Assembly: GCA_021647745.1 (NCBI GenBank)
Contig: JAKIUB010000002.1
Location: 1-64,000 of the forward strand
Direction: 5' to 3'
DNA from: Paracoccaceae bacterium
GTDB lineage: Bacteria; Pseudomonadota; Alphaproteobacteria; Rhodobacterales; Rhodobacteraceae
Length of the DNA: 64,000 nucleotides
This document shows positions 34,357 to 42,622 of this stretch, one piece after another (positions within the stretch are counted from its first letter, which is position 1; each line of letters opens with the position of its first letter). Below the pieces are notes generated by a model. That model did no database searches. It saw only the letters and a program-made list of their open reading frames with translations, and was not told the origin of the DNA. The translations under genes were made by a program, and so were the position numbers.

Positions 34357-35666
34357 GTTGTGCCCCTGATCTTTAAACGTTTGACCAGATCGGTCAAAAA
34401 AGCCCCGTCGGGGTCAGCCTTGGCGACCACCGTGCGAAACTCTTCCAGCTCGGTATACATATTTTCTATATAATCGGCCTCAAGGCTCGAATCCTTGGCC
34501 AGATAGACCCGCCCGCCGGCCTCGTCAGCCAGTGTATTGAGCTTTTCGAGCAGCGCCTTGGCACCGGGTTTGTTGACGATATCTACCGCCAACGTAAAAC
34601 CCTCCATCGGAAAGGACATCATCCCCGCACGCCCCGCCCCGAGTCGCTTAAGCACCGATAGCGGCGAAGCCAACCCCGAGGCCACCACCGCTTCCAGTAT
34701 CTCGCCCAGAGTGGCAGGGCTGTTTTCCAGAGGCAATACGCATTGAAACTGGTGAAAGCCGCGCTTGCCATAAAGCCGGTTCCAGTGCTGGATATTATCC
34801 AGCGGAAAGAAAAAACTCCGCAATCCGCAATCAACACCCCGCCCGCCTTCGGGCACCCGCCGCAAATAGGCCCAGTTGAATGCCTTGACCACAGGCCGGC
34901 TCATGGCAAAGCCCGGCAGGTTGAAAGGCACGCTGCGCGCCTTGCCTGCCGGTTTGAAAATACCGCTTAAAAAATGCGCTTCCTCAAAGATACCCCGCCC
35001 GAGATTGACCCCGCCGGCAGTCATATCCAGCCACCCGACCTGATAATCGACATCCGAGGCATTAAAGGCCTCGATAAAAGTATCAAGGTTTTCCATCCGC
35101 CGCTCTCGCACCAACATTTTGCCCGCAGGGCAGGGTGCCAGTTGCAAGCGGGCCGAATAGATCACCCCTGTCTGGCCCATGCCGCCGATCGTGGCGCGAA
35201 ACAGTTCGGGGGCCGATTGCGCCGAGATCTGCTGGCTGTCGCCCTTGGCATCTATCAGCACGAGGCTCTCCACATGCTGGCCAAAGCTACCGGCAATCTG
35301 GTGGTTTTTACCGTGCACATCATAGGCGATTGCCCCGCCAAGGGTGGCAAACCCCGTGCCGGGCAATACTGCCGGCATCCAGCCTTTGGGGGCGAAGGTA
35401 TCCAGAATATCCCCGAGGGTCACGCCGGCTTCGGCTTCCAGCAGGCCGGTTTCTTCGTCAAAGGAGATAAACCGGTCCAGCCGGGTCATGTCCAGCGCCT
35501 TTGGAGCCAATGGGGCATCCCCGTAGGAGCGGCGCATGCCGATGGCAGGGCAGGGCGTTTCCTTCAGGGTATCGGTCAATGCTGCCAGCCGTTCCGGACG
35601 GGCCAGCATAGTGGCACGGCTTAAGGCACTCCCCCAGCCGCTCAGCTCTTCATTTTTCCAACGCAT
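34353..35666 (-). CDS. FAD-linked oxidase, DprE1-like (decaprenylphosphoryl-ribose 2-oxidase)
   Basis: 437 residues with an FAD-binding type 4 domain. Strong matches to mycobacterial DprE1 as I remember it: LSGWGSA, RRSYGDAP, VLPGTGFATLGGAIAYDVHGKNH (His118), AGSFGQHVESL, PLDNIQHWNRLYG and YLAKDSS (Lys391). The spacing between Lys391 and Ala360 equals that between Lys418 and Cys387 of M. tuberculosis DprE1. It oxidises C2 of polyprenylphosphoryl ribose. ATG at 35666 with GAGGAGGT seven bases upstream is preferred to one 36 bases earlier. Its start lies 17 bases inside the preceding gene. Confidence 0.85.
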   Translation of the reverse strand: MRWKNEELSGWGSALSRATMLARPERLAALTDTLKETPCPAIGMRRSYGDAPLAPKALDMTRLDRFISFDEETGLLEAEAGVTLGDILDTFAPKGWMPAVLPGTGFATLGGAIAYDVHGKNHQIAGSFGQHVESLVLIDAKGDSQQISAQSAPELFRATIGGMGQTGVIYSARLQLAPCPAGKMLVRERRMENLDTFIEAFNASDVDYQVGWLDMTAGGVNLGRGIFEEAHFLSGIFKPAGKARSVPFNLPGFAMSRPVVKAFNWAYLRRVPEGGRGVDCGLRSFFFPLDNIQHWNRLYGKRGFHQFQCVLPLENSPATLGEILEAVVASGLASPLSVLKRLGAGRAGMMSFPMEGFTLAVDIVNKPGAKALLEKLNTLADEAGGRVYLAKDSSLEADYIENMYTELEEFRTVVAKADPDGAFLTDLVKRLKIRGTT

Positions 35667-36615
35667 GTTTCGGACCTCCTCGTTCTGCCAAGGGGAATAC
35701 AATGATACCGATCAAAATAGCAAACCAAAGTGTAGCAACACGGATAATTGCTGTGGCGGGCAGGGCAACTTCAAGCGGCACATTTTGCAGGCTGAGCAAA
35801 ACCACCATCGCCGCCTCGGTCCCGCCCAAGCCGCCGGGCAGGCCCGTGGCCCCGCCCCCCAGCATCGAAAACAAAAAGATAGCCACCGCCGCCCCAAGGC
35901 TGATATCGGCCCCGAGCCAGCCGAGCAAAAGGTAAAACGCATAGGCCTCGAACAACCAGCCGACCACGCTTAGAGCCAGCACCGGAATAACAACCCCGAT
36001 TCGCCCGAACAGCCCGAGCCGTCGCACCGCCCGCCGCAGCCCGGCAAAAAACCGCCCCCCCCGCCCCAAGCTCCGCCAGCCAGTGGTAACGATTGCCGAC
36101 ATAAAGCGCGGGTTTGTCGCCAGAAAAGCCATCAGCAGCGCCACCCCGACCACGGCATAAACCCCGTTGCCACCACTAAAGCTGAACCCCGCCGCCACCA
36201 CCAGTACCAAGGCCACACCGGCAAGGTCGGCCGCTCTGTCTGCCAGCATCATCGGCGAGGTCTGCATCATCGGCACCCCGACCTCCCGCTTGATCCAGCG
36301 CAGGCGCACCAGTTCCCCGACACGGCCGGGGGTTATGGTCAGGGCAAAGCCGCCAAGATAGTGGATGATATTGCGGATAAAGCCGGTTTTAAGCTCCAAA
36401 GCCGAGGCCAAAACATGCCAGCGCAGGGCGCGCAGGGCATAGTTTCCGAGCGACAAAACCAGCAATAGCATAAATTGCCCCCAGCCAATTTTACCCAGCT
36501 CCGCCAACATAGCCTCGGAGCCGGTATAAAACACCATCATGCCCGCGCCGATCACAAACAGCGCCAGCATCGACAGGCCAAACACAAGGTCTTTATGGGA
36601 TTTGATAAAGCGCAT
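35650..36615 (-). CDS. YbhN/UPF0104 family membrane protein (possible flippase)
   Basis: About 321 residues and eight or so membrane helices, with the lysylphosphatidylglycerol-synthetase-type TM signature GGFALTITPGRVGELVRL and GLPGGLGGTEAAMVVLL. Members of this superfamily are linked to lipid flipping or lipid-linked sugar export. Here it opens the operon with DprE1-like and DprE2-like genes, which fits moving a polyprenyl-phosphoryl pentose across the inner membrane; this is inference. GTG at 36639 is an alternative start; ATG at 36615 (MRFIKSHKDL) has AGGG just ahead of it. Confidence 0.75.
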   Translation of the reverse strand: MRFIKSHKDLVFGLSMLALFVIGAGMMVFYTGSEAMLAELGKIGWGQFMLLLVLSLGNYALRALRWHVLASALELKTGFIRNIIHYLGGFALTITPGRVGELVRLRWIKREVGVPMMQTSPMMLADRAADLAGVALVLVVAAGFSFSGGNGVYAVVGVALLMAFLATNPRFMSAIVTTGWRSLGRGGRFFAGLRRAVRRLGLFGRIGVVIPVLALSVVGWLFEAYAFYLLLGWLGADISLGAAVAIFLFSMLGGGATGLPGGLGGTEAAMVVLLSLQNVPLEVALPATAIIRVATLWFAILIGIIVFPLAERGGPKHALEK

Positions 36616-36664
36616 GCCCTGCCATAGCACAGGCTGCACCGGTTAAAACACCCGTCTTGGGCCG

Positions 36665-37294
36665 CTATTCGACCAGCTTGGCCTCTGTTGCGGCGATAAT
36701 GTCCTGTCGGGTGGTCCCCTCGGCCAGTTCGATCAGCTTCAAGCCGCCCTTGACCACATCATAAACCCCAAGTTCGGTGATGATACGGTGGACAACCCCC
36801 CTGCCGGTCAGCGGCAGGGTACACTCGCGCAACAGCTTGGAGGCTCCGTGTTTGTTGACCTGATCCATGACCACCACCACGCGGCGCACACCGGCTACCA
36901 GATCCATGGCGCCGCCCATGCCTTTTACCAGCTTGCCGGGAATCATCCAGTTGGCCAGATCTCCCGCCTCGGAAACCTCCATCGCGCCTAGTATAGCCAT
37001 GTCGATATGGCCGCCGCGGATCATCGAAAAACTGTCGGCAGAAGAAAAATAAGACGTGCGGTCCAGTTCGGTGATGGTTTGCTTTCCGGCATTGATCAGG
37101 TCTGCATCCACCTCGCTCTCCAGCGGAAAAGGCCCCATGCCCAGCATGCCGTTCTCCGATTGCAGGGTCACATCGACTCCGGCGGGGATATGATTGCTGA
37201 CCAGGGTCGGAATGCCGATACCGAGGTTTACATACATGCCGTCTTGCAGCTCTAGCGCGGCCCGTGCCGCCATCTGGTCTCTGGTCCACGCCAT
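36665..37294 (-). CDS. scoB: 3-oxoacid CoA-transferase subunit B
   Basis: 209 residues, CoA transferase family I beta subunit. The catalytic Glu is in QSENGMLGMGP (about residue 47) and GGAMDLVAGVRRVVVVMDQ is the family signature. With subunit A it moves CoA from succinyl-CoA to acetoacetate for ketone-body or polyhydroxybutyrate use. Unusually, a small gene lies between it and scoA; the gap to that gene is three bases. Confidence 0.93.
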   Translation of the reverse strand: MAWTRDQMAARAALELQDGMYVNLGIGIPTLVSNHIPAGVDVTLQSENGMLGMGPFPLESEVDADLINAGKQTITELDRTSYFSSADSFSMIRGGHIDMAILGAMEVSEAGDLANWMIPGKLVKGMGGAMDLVAGVRRVVVVMDQVNKHGASKLLRECTLPLTGRGVVHRIITELGVYDVVKGGLKLIELAEGTTRQDIIAATEAKLVE

Positions 37295-37297
37295 TTT

Positions 37298-37522
37298 TTA
37301 TCTCTTTTTGAGCTGTTTGGTCAGTTCGGTGATCTCGGAAGCAATGATCTCGGCTGAATCCATGTTCATCATCGCCGCCGCCAGCTGAACCGACAAAAGA
37401 TGGACCTCCTTGCCGTTATCCATGCCAAACCACTGCTCGGAGACATCCTTGGCCGCCGTTAGATAGGTTTCGGTGCGGGCCTTTATCAGCTTTGGCAAAG
37501 CTTCGTATTCTTCACGTTTCAT
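37298..37522 (-). CDS. Small hypothetical protein between scoA and scoB
   Basis: 74 residues, charged at both ends and predicted all-helical (KREEYEALPKLIKARTETYL, QLAAAMMNMDSAEIIASEITELTKQLKK). Unknown family. AGGTGAG lies five bases before the ATG at 37522, and the gene is packed between scoA (25 bp upstream) and scoB (three bases downstream), so it is very probably real and cotranscribed. It might be an interaction partner of the transferase; no evidence beyond context. Confidence 0.7.
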   Translation of the reverse strand: MKREEYEALPKLIKARTETYLTAAKDVSEQWFGMDNGKEVHLLSVQLAAAMMNMDSAEIIASEITELTKQLKKR

Positions 37523-37547
37523 TTTGCTCACCTATGAATGGGGCCGC

Positions 37548-38243
37548 TCAGGCGGCGCGCGTGGTACGGTTTTCTATTTTCTTTTCGGCGGTGCCAAGCA
37601 CTAGCCGGTTTACAAATATGCCGGGGGTGTGGATCAGGTCGGGGTCAAGGCTGCCCACCGGTACAATTTCCTCGACCTCGGCCACACAAATCTTGCCACA
37701 TGTCGCGGCGTTGGGGTTAAAGTTCCGGGCGGTTTTGCGATAGACAAGATTGCCGGCGCTATCGCCCTTCCAGGCCTTTATCAGCGAGAGATCGGCAAAA
37801 ATGCCTGCCTCCAGAATAAAGGTCTCGCCGCCAAAATCCTTATGCTCCTTGCCCTCGGCGATTACTGTGCCGACGCCGGTTTTGGTATAAAAACCGGGTA
37901 TGCCGGCGCCGCCCGCCCGCATCCGCTCGGCCAAAGTGCCTTGAGGGGTAAATTCCAGCTCCAGCTCGCCGCTTAAAAATTGTCGCATAAATTCGGCATT
38001 TTCACCGACATAGGACGAAATCATCTTTTTGATCTGGCGGGTGGTCAGCAATTGCCCGAGGCCAAACCCGTCTGTGCCCGCATTGTTGCTGGCTACAGTC
38101 AAATCCTTTACGCCGGTATCGCGTAGCGCCTCGATCAGGGTTTCGGGAATGCCGCACAGGCCAAAGCCGCCCACGGCCAGCTTCATGCCGTCAAACGGGA
38201 TGCCCTTGAGCGCCTCGGCTGCACTTGCATAGACCTTATCCAT
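37548..38243 (-). CDS. scoA: 3-oxoacid CoA-transferase subunit A
   Basis: 231 residues, CoA transferase family I alpha subunit, with GGFGLCGIPETLIEAL near the N-terminus and the conserved LTVASNNAGTDGFGLG. It partners ScoB. First gene of the minus-strand sco operon; about 100 bp upstream lies the stop of the ZnuA-like gene. Confidence 0.93.
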   Translation of the reverse strand: MDKVYASAAEALKGIPFDGMKLAVGGFGLCGIPETLIEALRDTGVKDLTVASNNAGTDGFGLGQLLTTRQIKKMISSYVGENAEFMRQFLSGELELEFTPQGTLAERMRAGGAGIPGFYTKTGVGTVIAEGKEHKDFGGETFILEAGIFADLSLIKAWKGDSAGNLVYRKTARNFNPNAATCGKICVAEVEEIVPVGSLDPDLIHTPGIFVNRLVLGTAEKKIENRTTRAA

Positions 38244-38341
38244 TTTACCCTCCGGTTTTGTGGCTGACTAAATAAGCTGGCACCCCGACTGTCAAGGCCG
38301 CGCCCGCCGATAATACCCCACCACAAATAGAGGAACATCCC

Positions 38342-39232
38342 CTAGAGACAAGCCTCGATCGCTTCGGTCATGCCCTGATAAAACCGGAGCGTAAATTCGG
38401 TGTCCAGCAGATATTGTGCCCCCAGCGGGTCAATTACCACCCGCGTGGCCTGTGGTAATATATTCGGTATTTCGCTTTCATTAGGGTCAACCAGCAGGCA
38501 AACCGGCCCTTCCAGACGGGAAATCGCCGAAAGGCTGCGCGCGCCGGCGCGGTTGCCGCCGATATCGGCCAGCGTGCCTGCAAAATCCAGCCCCATACGG
38601 CGCTCCATATACTGATAGGCATCATGGGTGCTTACAAACCGCACCCCGCGTAAATTCGCCTCGTCCCCGCGCTGCCGGAGTGTGGCAGATACTCTTTCCA
38701 GCCCCGCCAGCAAACCGGCCAGATTTTGCGCCACAAGTGGTGCGCTTTCGGGCGACAGCTCGGCAAGGCGCGGGGCAATAGCCTGCGCCCATAGGCTCAT
38801 GATCTCGGGGTCGAGCCACATATGGGGGTCGATACCGGCCTTGGCCTGCCCGTCAAAACCCCGGGCTGCCAGTAGCAGCGCCGCCACCTCCGGCAGCTCT
38901 CCGAGCTGAATTACCCGCCCCGCCGGCAGCCCCCCCTCGGCCCGCGCCAGCCACGGCTCCATATCCTGCCCGACAGCAACTACCAGCTCGGCCCGCCGCA
39001 AGCCCGCCAGTTGGCTGGGCTTGAGCGAAAAATTATGCGGCTCGGTATTGGCTGGCACCAAAGGCAGCAGCGTGGGCGCATCCGGCGCAATCCCCGCCAT
39101 CAGATCCTGCACCAGACCTGCCAGCGGCGTAATGGTGGTGCTGATATTCTGGGCCTTGAGTGCGGAAGCCGGCAAAAGCACCATCAGGCACAAAGCCAAC
39201 CGCACCGCTGCCCGGCGGGGCCGGAGCTTCAC
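38342..39232 (-). CDS. ZnuA-like metal-binding periplasmic protein
   Basis: 296 residues with a signal peptide (cut after SALKAQ). Metal ligands of the cluster A-I zinc/manganese binding family are in place: His in ANTEPHNFSL, His in GIDPHMWLDPE and His in VSTHDAYQYME, with Asp in LVDPNESE. The His-rich loop of enteric ZnuA is absent. No ABC permease or ATPase gene is next to it. Its start overlaps the stop of the small membrane protein gene by four bases. Confidence 0.85.
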   Translation of the reverse strand: MKLRPRRAAVRLALCLMVLLPASALKAQNISTTITPLAGLVQDLMAGIAPDAPTLLPLVPANTEPHNFSLKPSQLAGLRRAELVVAVGQDMEPWLARAEGGLPAGRVIQLGELPEVAALLLAARGFDGQAKAGIDPHMWLDPEIMSLWAQAIAPRLAELSPESAPLVAQNLAGLLAGLERVSATLRQRGDEANLRGVRFVSTHDAYQYMERRMGLDFAGTLADIGGNRAGARSLSAISRLEGPVCLLVDPNESEIPNILPQATRVVIDPLGAQYLLDTEFTLRFYQGMTEAIEACL

Positions 39233-39540
39233 GACCGGCCCAGCATCCGCCGGCCCAATCCGGCCAGCATAATCAGAAAAGCCCCCGCCCCGATACTGAT
39301 CGCGATCGCAAACAAAACCGAAGCCGTATCCCAGCCGGCCACCGCTCGGGTCATCCCTGCCAAGGGCGCGCTTACGGCACTTTTTTCGCTTATCGCCAAA
39401 AAATAAGCCGCCAGCGCGCCGCCCAGCCCGCCCAATAGCAGGTTATTGGTGTTTTTCGGGCAGAACCGTGCAAAAAACCGGCTCATGACCCAGCCTGTGC
39501 CGATGCCTGCCAGAATTCCGATTGCCAGATGTGAAATCAT
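39229..39540 (-). CDS. Small membrane protein, GlsB/YeaQ-like
   Basis: 103 residues with three hydrophobic segments: IGILAGIGTGWVMSRFF, LLLGGLGGALAAYFLAI and VLFAIAISIGAGAFLIMLAGL. The Gly-rich first helices resemble the transglycosylase-associated (GlsB/YeaQ/YmgE) family, though the match is loose. Overlaps the ZnuA-like gene by ATGA, so the two are coupled. Function unknown. Confidence 0.7.
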   Translation of the reverse strand: MISHLAIGILAGIGTGWVMSRFFARFCPKNTNNLLLGGLGGALAAYFLAISEKSAVSAPLAGMTRAVAGWDTASVLFAIAISIGAGAFLIMLAGLGRRMLGRS

Positions 39541-39643
39541 AATTTTCTCCTGCCTTGAACTTGCTCCGTGCGCCGGTATTTCTAGGCTTTGGGTGGCGCA
39601 AGAAATAGTGTAGTTCCGAACAGATCAGAAGGAAAGAGACCCC

Positions 39644-40780
39644 ATGCCTGATTCCCCCCCGCTAAAGGGGCTGAAAATCCTCGAATTTGCCGGTATTGGC
39701 CCTGCGCCCTATGCGGGGCAGCTTTTGTCGGACCTTGGTGCCGAGCTATGGGTGATAGACCGGCCAAATCGTGGCACCATTGCTCGTGAACAGGCGGTGG
39801 ACCGGCGCGGCAAACGCTCGATCGTGATAGACCTGAAAAAACCCGATGGTGTTGCGCTGGCCGCAAGGCTGGCGGCGCGGGCCGATGTGCTGATCGAAGG
39901 CCTGCGCCCGGGCGTGATGGAGCGCCTCGGCCTCGGGCCGGAGCTGCTTTGTGCGCAAAACCCGCGGCTGGTTTATGCCCGCATGACCGGCTGGGGCCAA
40001 AATGGCCCGATGGCCGGGCAGGCCGGCCATGATATCAACTACCTGTCCCTGACCGGTGCGCTGCATGCGATGGGCACCGCGGACAGGGTGCCCCCGCCGC
40101 CGCTCAATCTGGTGGGCGATTATGGCGGTGGTTCGATGTTTCTGATCATGGGCATTCTGGCGGCGCTCTACGGGGCGCGGGCCAGCGGCAGGGGGCAGGT
40201 GGTGGACGCCGCTATCGTGGACGGGGTCAATTCGATGATGGGCATGTTTCACGGGCTGCGCGCCAATGGGGACTGGTCCGGCGCGCGCCAGTCAAACTGG
40301 CTTGATGGCGGGATGCCCTATTATCGCTGCTATCGCTGCTCTGACGGCAGGTTTATGGCGGTGGGCTGTATAGAGCCGGTATTTTTTGCCCGAATGCTGG
40401 CCCTGCTTGGCCTTGATGCCGCAGATTTTGGCCCGCAAAACGACCCTGCGCAGCACGGCGCGCAAATGGTGCAGCTGGAGGTGGTATTTGCCAGTAAAAC
40501 CATGGCCGCGTGGCAGGATATATTTGCCGGTAGCGATGCTTGTGTTACGCCGGTCCTGACCATGGAAGAGGTCGCCACCCACCCGCATATGGCCGCCCGC
40601 GCCGCGCTAAAGCCTATCCACGGCATGCAGCACCCCGCCGTCGCGCCGCGCTTTACCCCCCCGATCACCCCTCCCGAAACCATGCCGGTTGACGGTGAAA
40701 ACACAATTGAAATCCTTGAAGAGCTGGGCGTAAAAAACATCAAGGCCCTTCTCGCAAATGGCGCAGTCAGGCAGGCATAA
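39644..40780 (+). CDS. CaiB/BaiF CoA-transferase family, alpha-methylacyl-CoA racemase type
   Basis: 378 residues. The racemase catalytic pair is visible: His/Asp in AGHDINYLSLTG and Asp in VGDYGGGSM, as in AMACR, together with the N-terminal ILEFAGIGPAPYAGQLLSDLGA. It would epimerise 2-methylacyl-CoAs, allowing beta-oxidation of branched or sterol side chains. The next gene starts directly after its stop. Family III transferases are often mis-specified, so substrate is uncertain. Confidence 0.88.
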   Translation: MPDSPPLKGLKILEFAGIGPAPYAGQLLSDLGAELWVIDRPNRGTIAREQAVDRRGKRSIVIDLKKPDGVALAARLAARADVLIEGLRPGVMERLGLGPELLCAQNPRLVYARMTGWGQNGPMAGQAGHDINYLSLTGALHAMGTADRVPPPPLNLVGDYGGGSMFLIMGILAALYGARASGRGQVVDAAIVDGVNSMMGMFHGLRANGDWSGARQSNWLDGGMPYYRCYRCSDGRFMAVGCIEPVFFARMLALLGLDAADFGPQNDPAQHGAQMVQLEVVFASKTMAAWQDIFAGSDACVTPVLTMEEVATHPHMAARAALKPIHGMQHPAVAPRFTPPITPPETMPVDGENTIEILEELGVKNIKALLANGAVRQA

Positions 40781-41974
40781 ATGGACATGAAAACTCTTGA
40801 AATCTCGATCATCGGTGCGGGTATTGGCGGGCTGGCAGCCGCGCTGGCACTGGCACGCACGGGCGCAAAGGTTACGGTATTCGAGCAGGCGGAGGCTTTG
40901 GGAGAGGTTGGCGCCGGGCTGCAGATCAGCCCCAACGGGGTGGCGGTACTGGAGGCGCTTGGTCTGCGCGCTGATGCGGCAAAGCTGGCAACAACCCCCG
41001 AAGCGGTGGTGCTGCGCGATTATCGTGGCGGCGAGGTTGCGCGGCTGGCTATGGGCAAAACCGCCGAGGCCCGCTATGGCCGCCCGTATTGGCAATTTCA
41101 CCGCGCGGACCTGCTCAAGCTGCTGGAAAACGGGGCGCGTGCCGCTGGCGTTACGCTGGTTTTCGGGCACAAGCTTGCCGGGGTCAAGCCGCAGCCTGAC
41201 GGGGTTGATCTTGAATTTACCAGCGGGGTGCATCACCATACCTCTTGTCTGATCGGCGCGGACGGGGTGCGCTCCACTTTGCGGGATCTTGTTTTTGAGG
41301 GCCAACCCGCCAGTTTTACCGGCCATGTGGCGTGGCGCGGGCTGGTCAAGGCCGAAAAACTGCCCGCCGGCCTGTTTGAAAATGCGGCGCAGGTGTTTAT
41401 GGGCAAGGGGCGGCATCTTGTGGCCTATCCGCTGCGCGGTGGCTCGCTGATCAATTTTGTGGCGGTGGAAGAGCGCAAAAGCTGGGCGGCAGAGGGTTGG
41501 AATATCCCCGACACCGCCGAAAACCTGCGGGCGGCCTTTACCGGCTTTGGGTCTCCGGTTCAGGCTCTGCTGAACGCGGTGGAGGAGACCTTCCTTTGGG
41601 GGCTGTTCAACCATCCGGTGCTGCCGCGCTGGCACAAGGGGCGGGTTGTGCTGCTTGGTGATGCCTGCCACCCGATGCTGCCCTATCTGGCGCAGGGGGC
41701 CGTGATGGGGCTGGAAGATGCCTATGTATTGGCCCGCTCGCTTGAGGCCGCGGACACGCCGGAAGCCGGGCTGGCAGCCTACGAGATGGCGCGAAAGCCC
41801 CGCGCCACGCGCGTGCAAAAGGGGGCGGCGGCCAATGCCCGCGCCTATCACCTGCGCAACCCGCTGGTGCGCGGCGCGGCGCACAAAGCGTTAGCCTTGA
41901 TGCCTCAGGGGGCCTTGATCGGGCGGTTTGATTGGCTGTATGCTCTGGATGTGACTGCGGTGCGCGAGGCCTGA
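40781..41974 (+). CDS. FAD-dependent monooxygenase (salicylate hydroxylase-like)
   Basis: 397 residues. Rossmann FAD motif IIGAGIGGLAAALALA near the N-terminus, the DG motif GADGVRST and the GD motif GDACHPMLPYLAQGAVMGLEDA, all of class A aromatic hydroxylases. The substrate is unknown; salicylate or 6-hydroxynicotinate types are nearest by eye. It abuts the racemase gene (no gap) and is followed directly by the DUF4453-like gene, but these may simply be cotranscribed. Confidence 0.88.
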   Translation: MDMKTLEISIIGAGIGGLAAALALARTGAKVTVFEQAEALGEVGAGLQISPNGVAVLEALGLRADAAKLATTPEAVVLRDYRGGEVARLAMGKTAEARYGRPYWQFHRADLLKLLENGARAAGVTLVFGHKLAGVKPQPDGVDLEFTSGVHHHTSCLIGADGVRSTLRDLVFEGQPASFTGHVAWRGLVKAEKLPAGLFENAAQVFMGKGRHLVAYPLRGGSLINFVAVEERKSWAAEGWNIPDTAENLRAAFTGFGSPVQALLNAVEETFLWGLFNHPVLPRWHKGRVVLLGDACHPMLPYLAQGAVMGLEDAYVLARSLEAADTPEAGLAAYEMARKPRATRVQKGAAANARAYHLRNPLVRGAAHKALALMPQGALIGRFDWLYALDVTAVREA

Positions 41975-42610
41975 ATGTTGAAATATCTTGTTTTTATCAT
42001 CGGTCTTTCGCCGGTGGCAGGGGTGTCCCAGAGCTTTCCCGTGCTTGGCTCGGGGCTGGAGAGCTGCGAATCTCTCTGGGTCGAGCGCAACCAGATATTG
42101 AATGAAGCGGGGGCGTGCTTTTCCAGCCCGCTGGGCAATGCGGTGTTTGATAATGGCGATTGCGTGCCGACCCCGCCGGTTTTGTCTGAAACTGCCCTTA
42201 ACCGTCTGGCGCAGATCGGGCAGGCCGAAGCCGCGCGGCAATGCGCTATCAACCCTGATCGCGAGAGCCTGACGGTCAACGGGCGCTACGGCGCGCTGCA
42301 ATTTGGCAAAAACGGGCTGACGCTGGGGCGCTGGGCGGGGGCGCTCGCCAGTCTTGATGTCTTTCCACGCCGTATCGGGCGGGGGCGCAGCTGTGTGGTT
42401 GACGGGCTGGAGGCCGACGGCGCAAGCAGCCTTGCGCTGCGCTCGGGGCCGGATGTGCGCTACCCGCAAATCGGCAGGCTGCTGAGCGGCGAGCGGGTGT
42501 TTTCCTCGGCGGAGTGCCTCGGGCGCTGGTGTTTTGCCGACGAGGTGCAGGGGGGCAATCGGCAAATAGCGTCCCTCGGGTGGTTTCATGTAAAATGGTG
42601 CCGTCCCTGA
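41975..42610 (+). CDS. DUF4453-like exported protein with SH3-like end
   Basis: 211 residues. A signal-like N-terminus (YLVFIIGLSPVAGVSQSF), then CESLWVERNQILNEAGACFSSPLGNAVFDNGDC, a YARHG/DUF4453 pattern frequent in Rhodobacterales, and a C-terminal SH3-like part (LRSGPDVRYPQIGRLLSGE, LGRWCFADEV, GWFHVKWC). Cys pairs suggest disulfides and a periplasmic location. Function unknown. Confidence 0.7.
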   Translation: MLKYLVFIIGLSPVAGVSQSFPVLGSGLESCESLWVERNQILNEAGACFSSPLGNAVFDNGDCVPTPPVLSETALNRLAQIGQAEAARQCAINPDRESLTVNGRYGALQFGKNGLTLGRWAGALASLDVFPRRIGRGRSCVVDGLEADGASSLALRSGPDVRYPQIGRLLSGERVFSSAECLGRWCFADEVQGGNRQIASLGWFHVKWCRP

Positions 42611-42622
42611 AGGTATGGCAGC

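Noticed and set aside
40607..41884. 425-codon minus-strand frame under the FAD monooxygenase
   Set aside because: Mirror of a gene with full FAD motifs; no domain in the translation.
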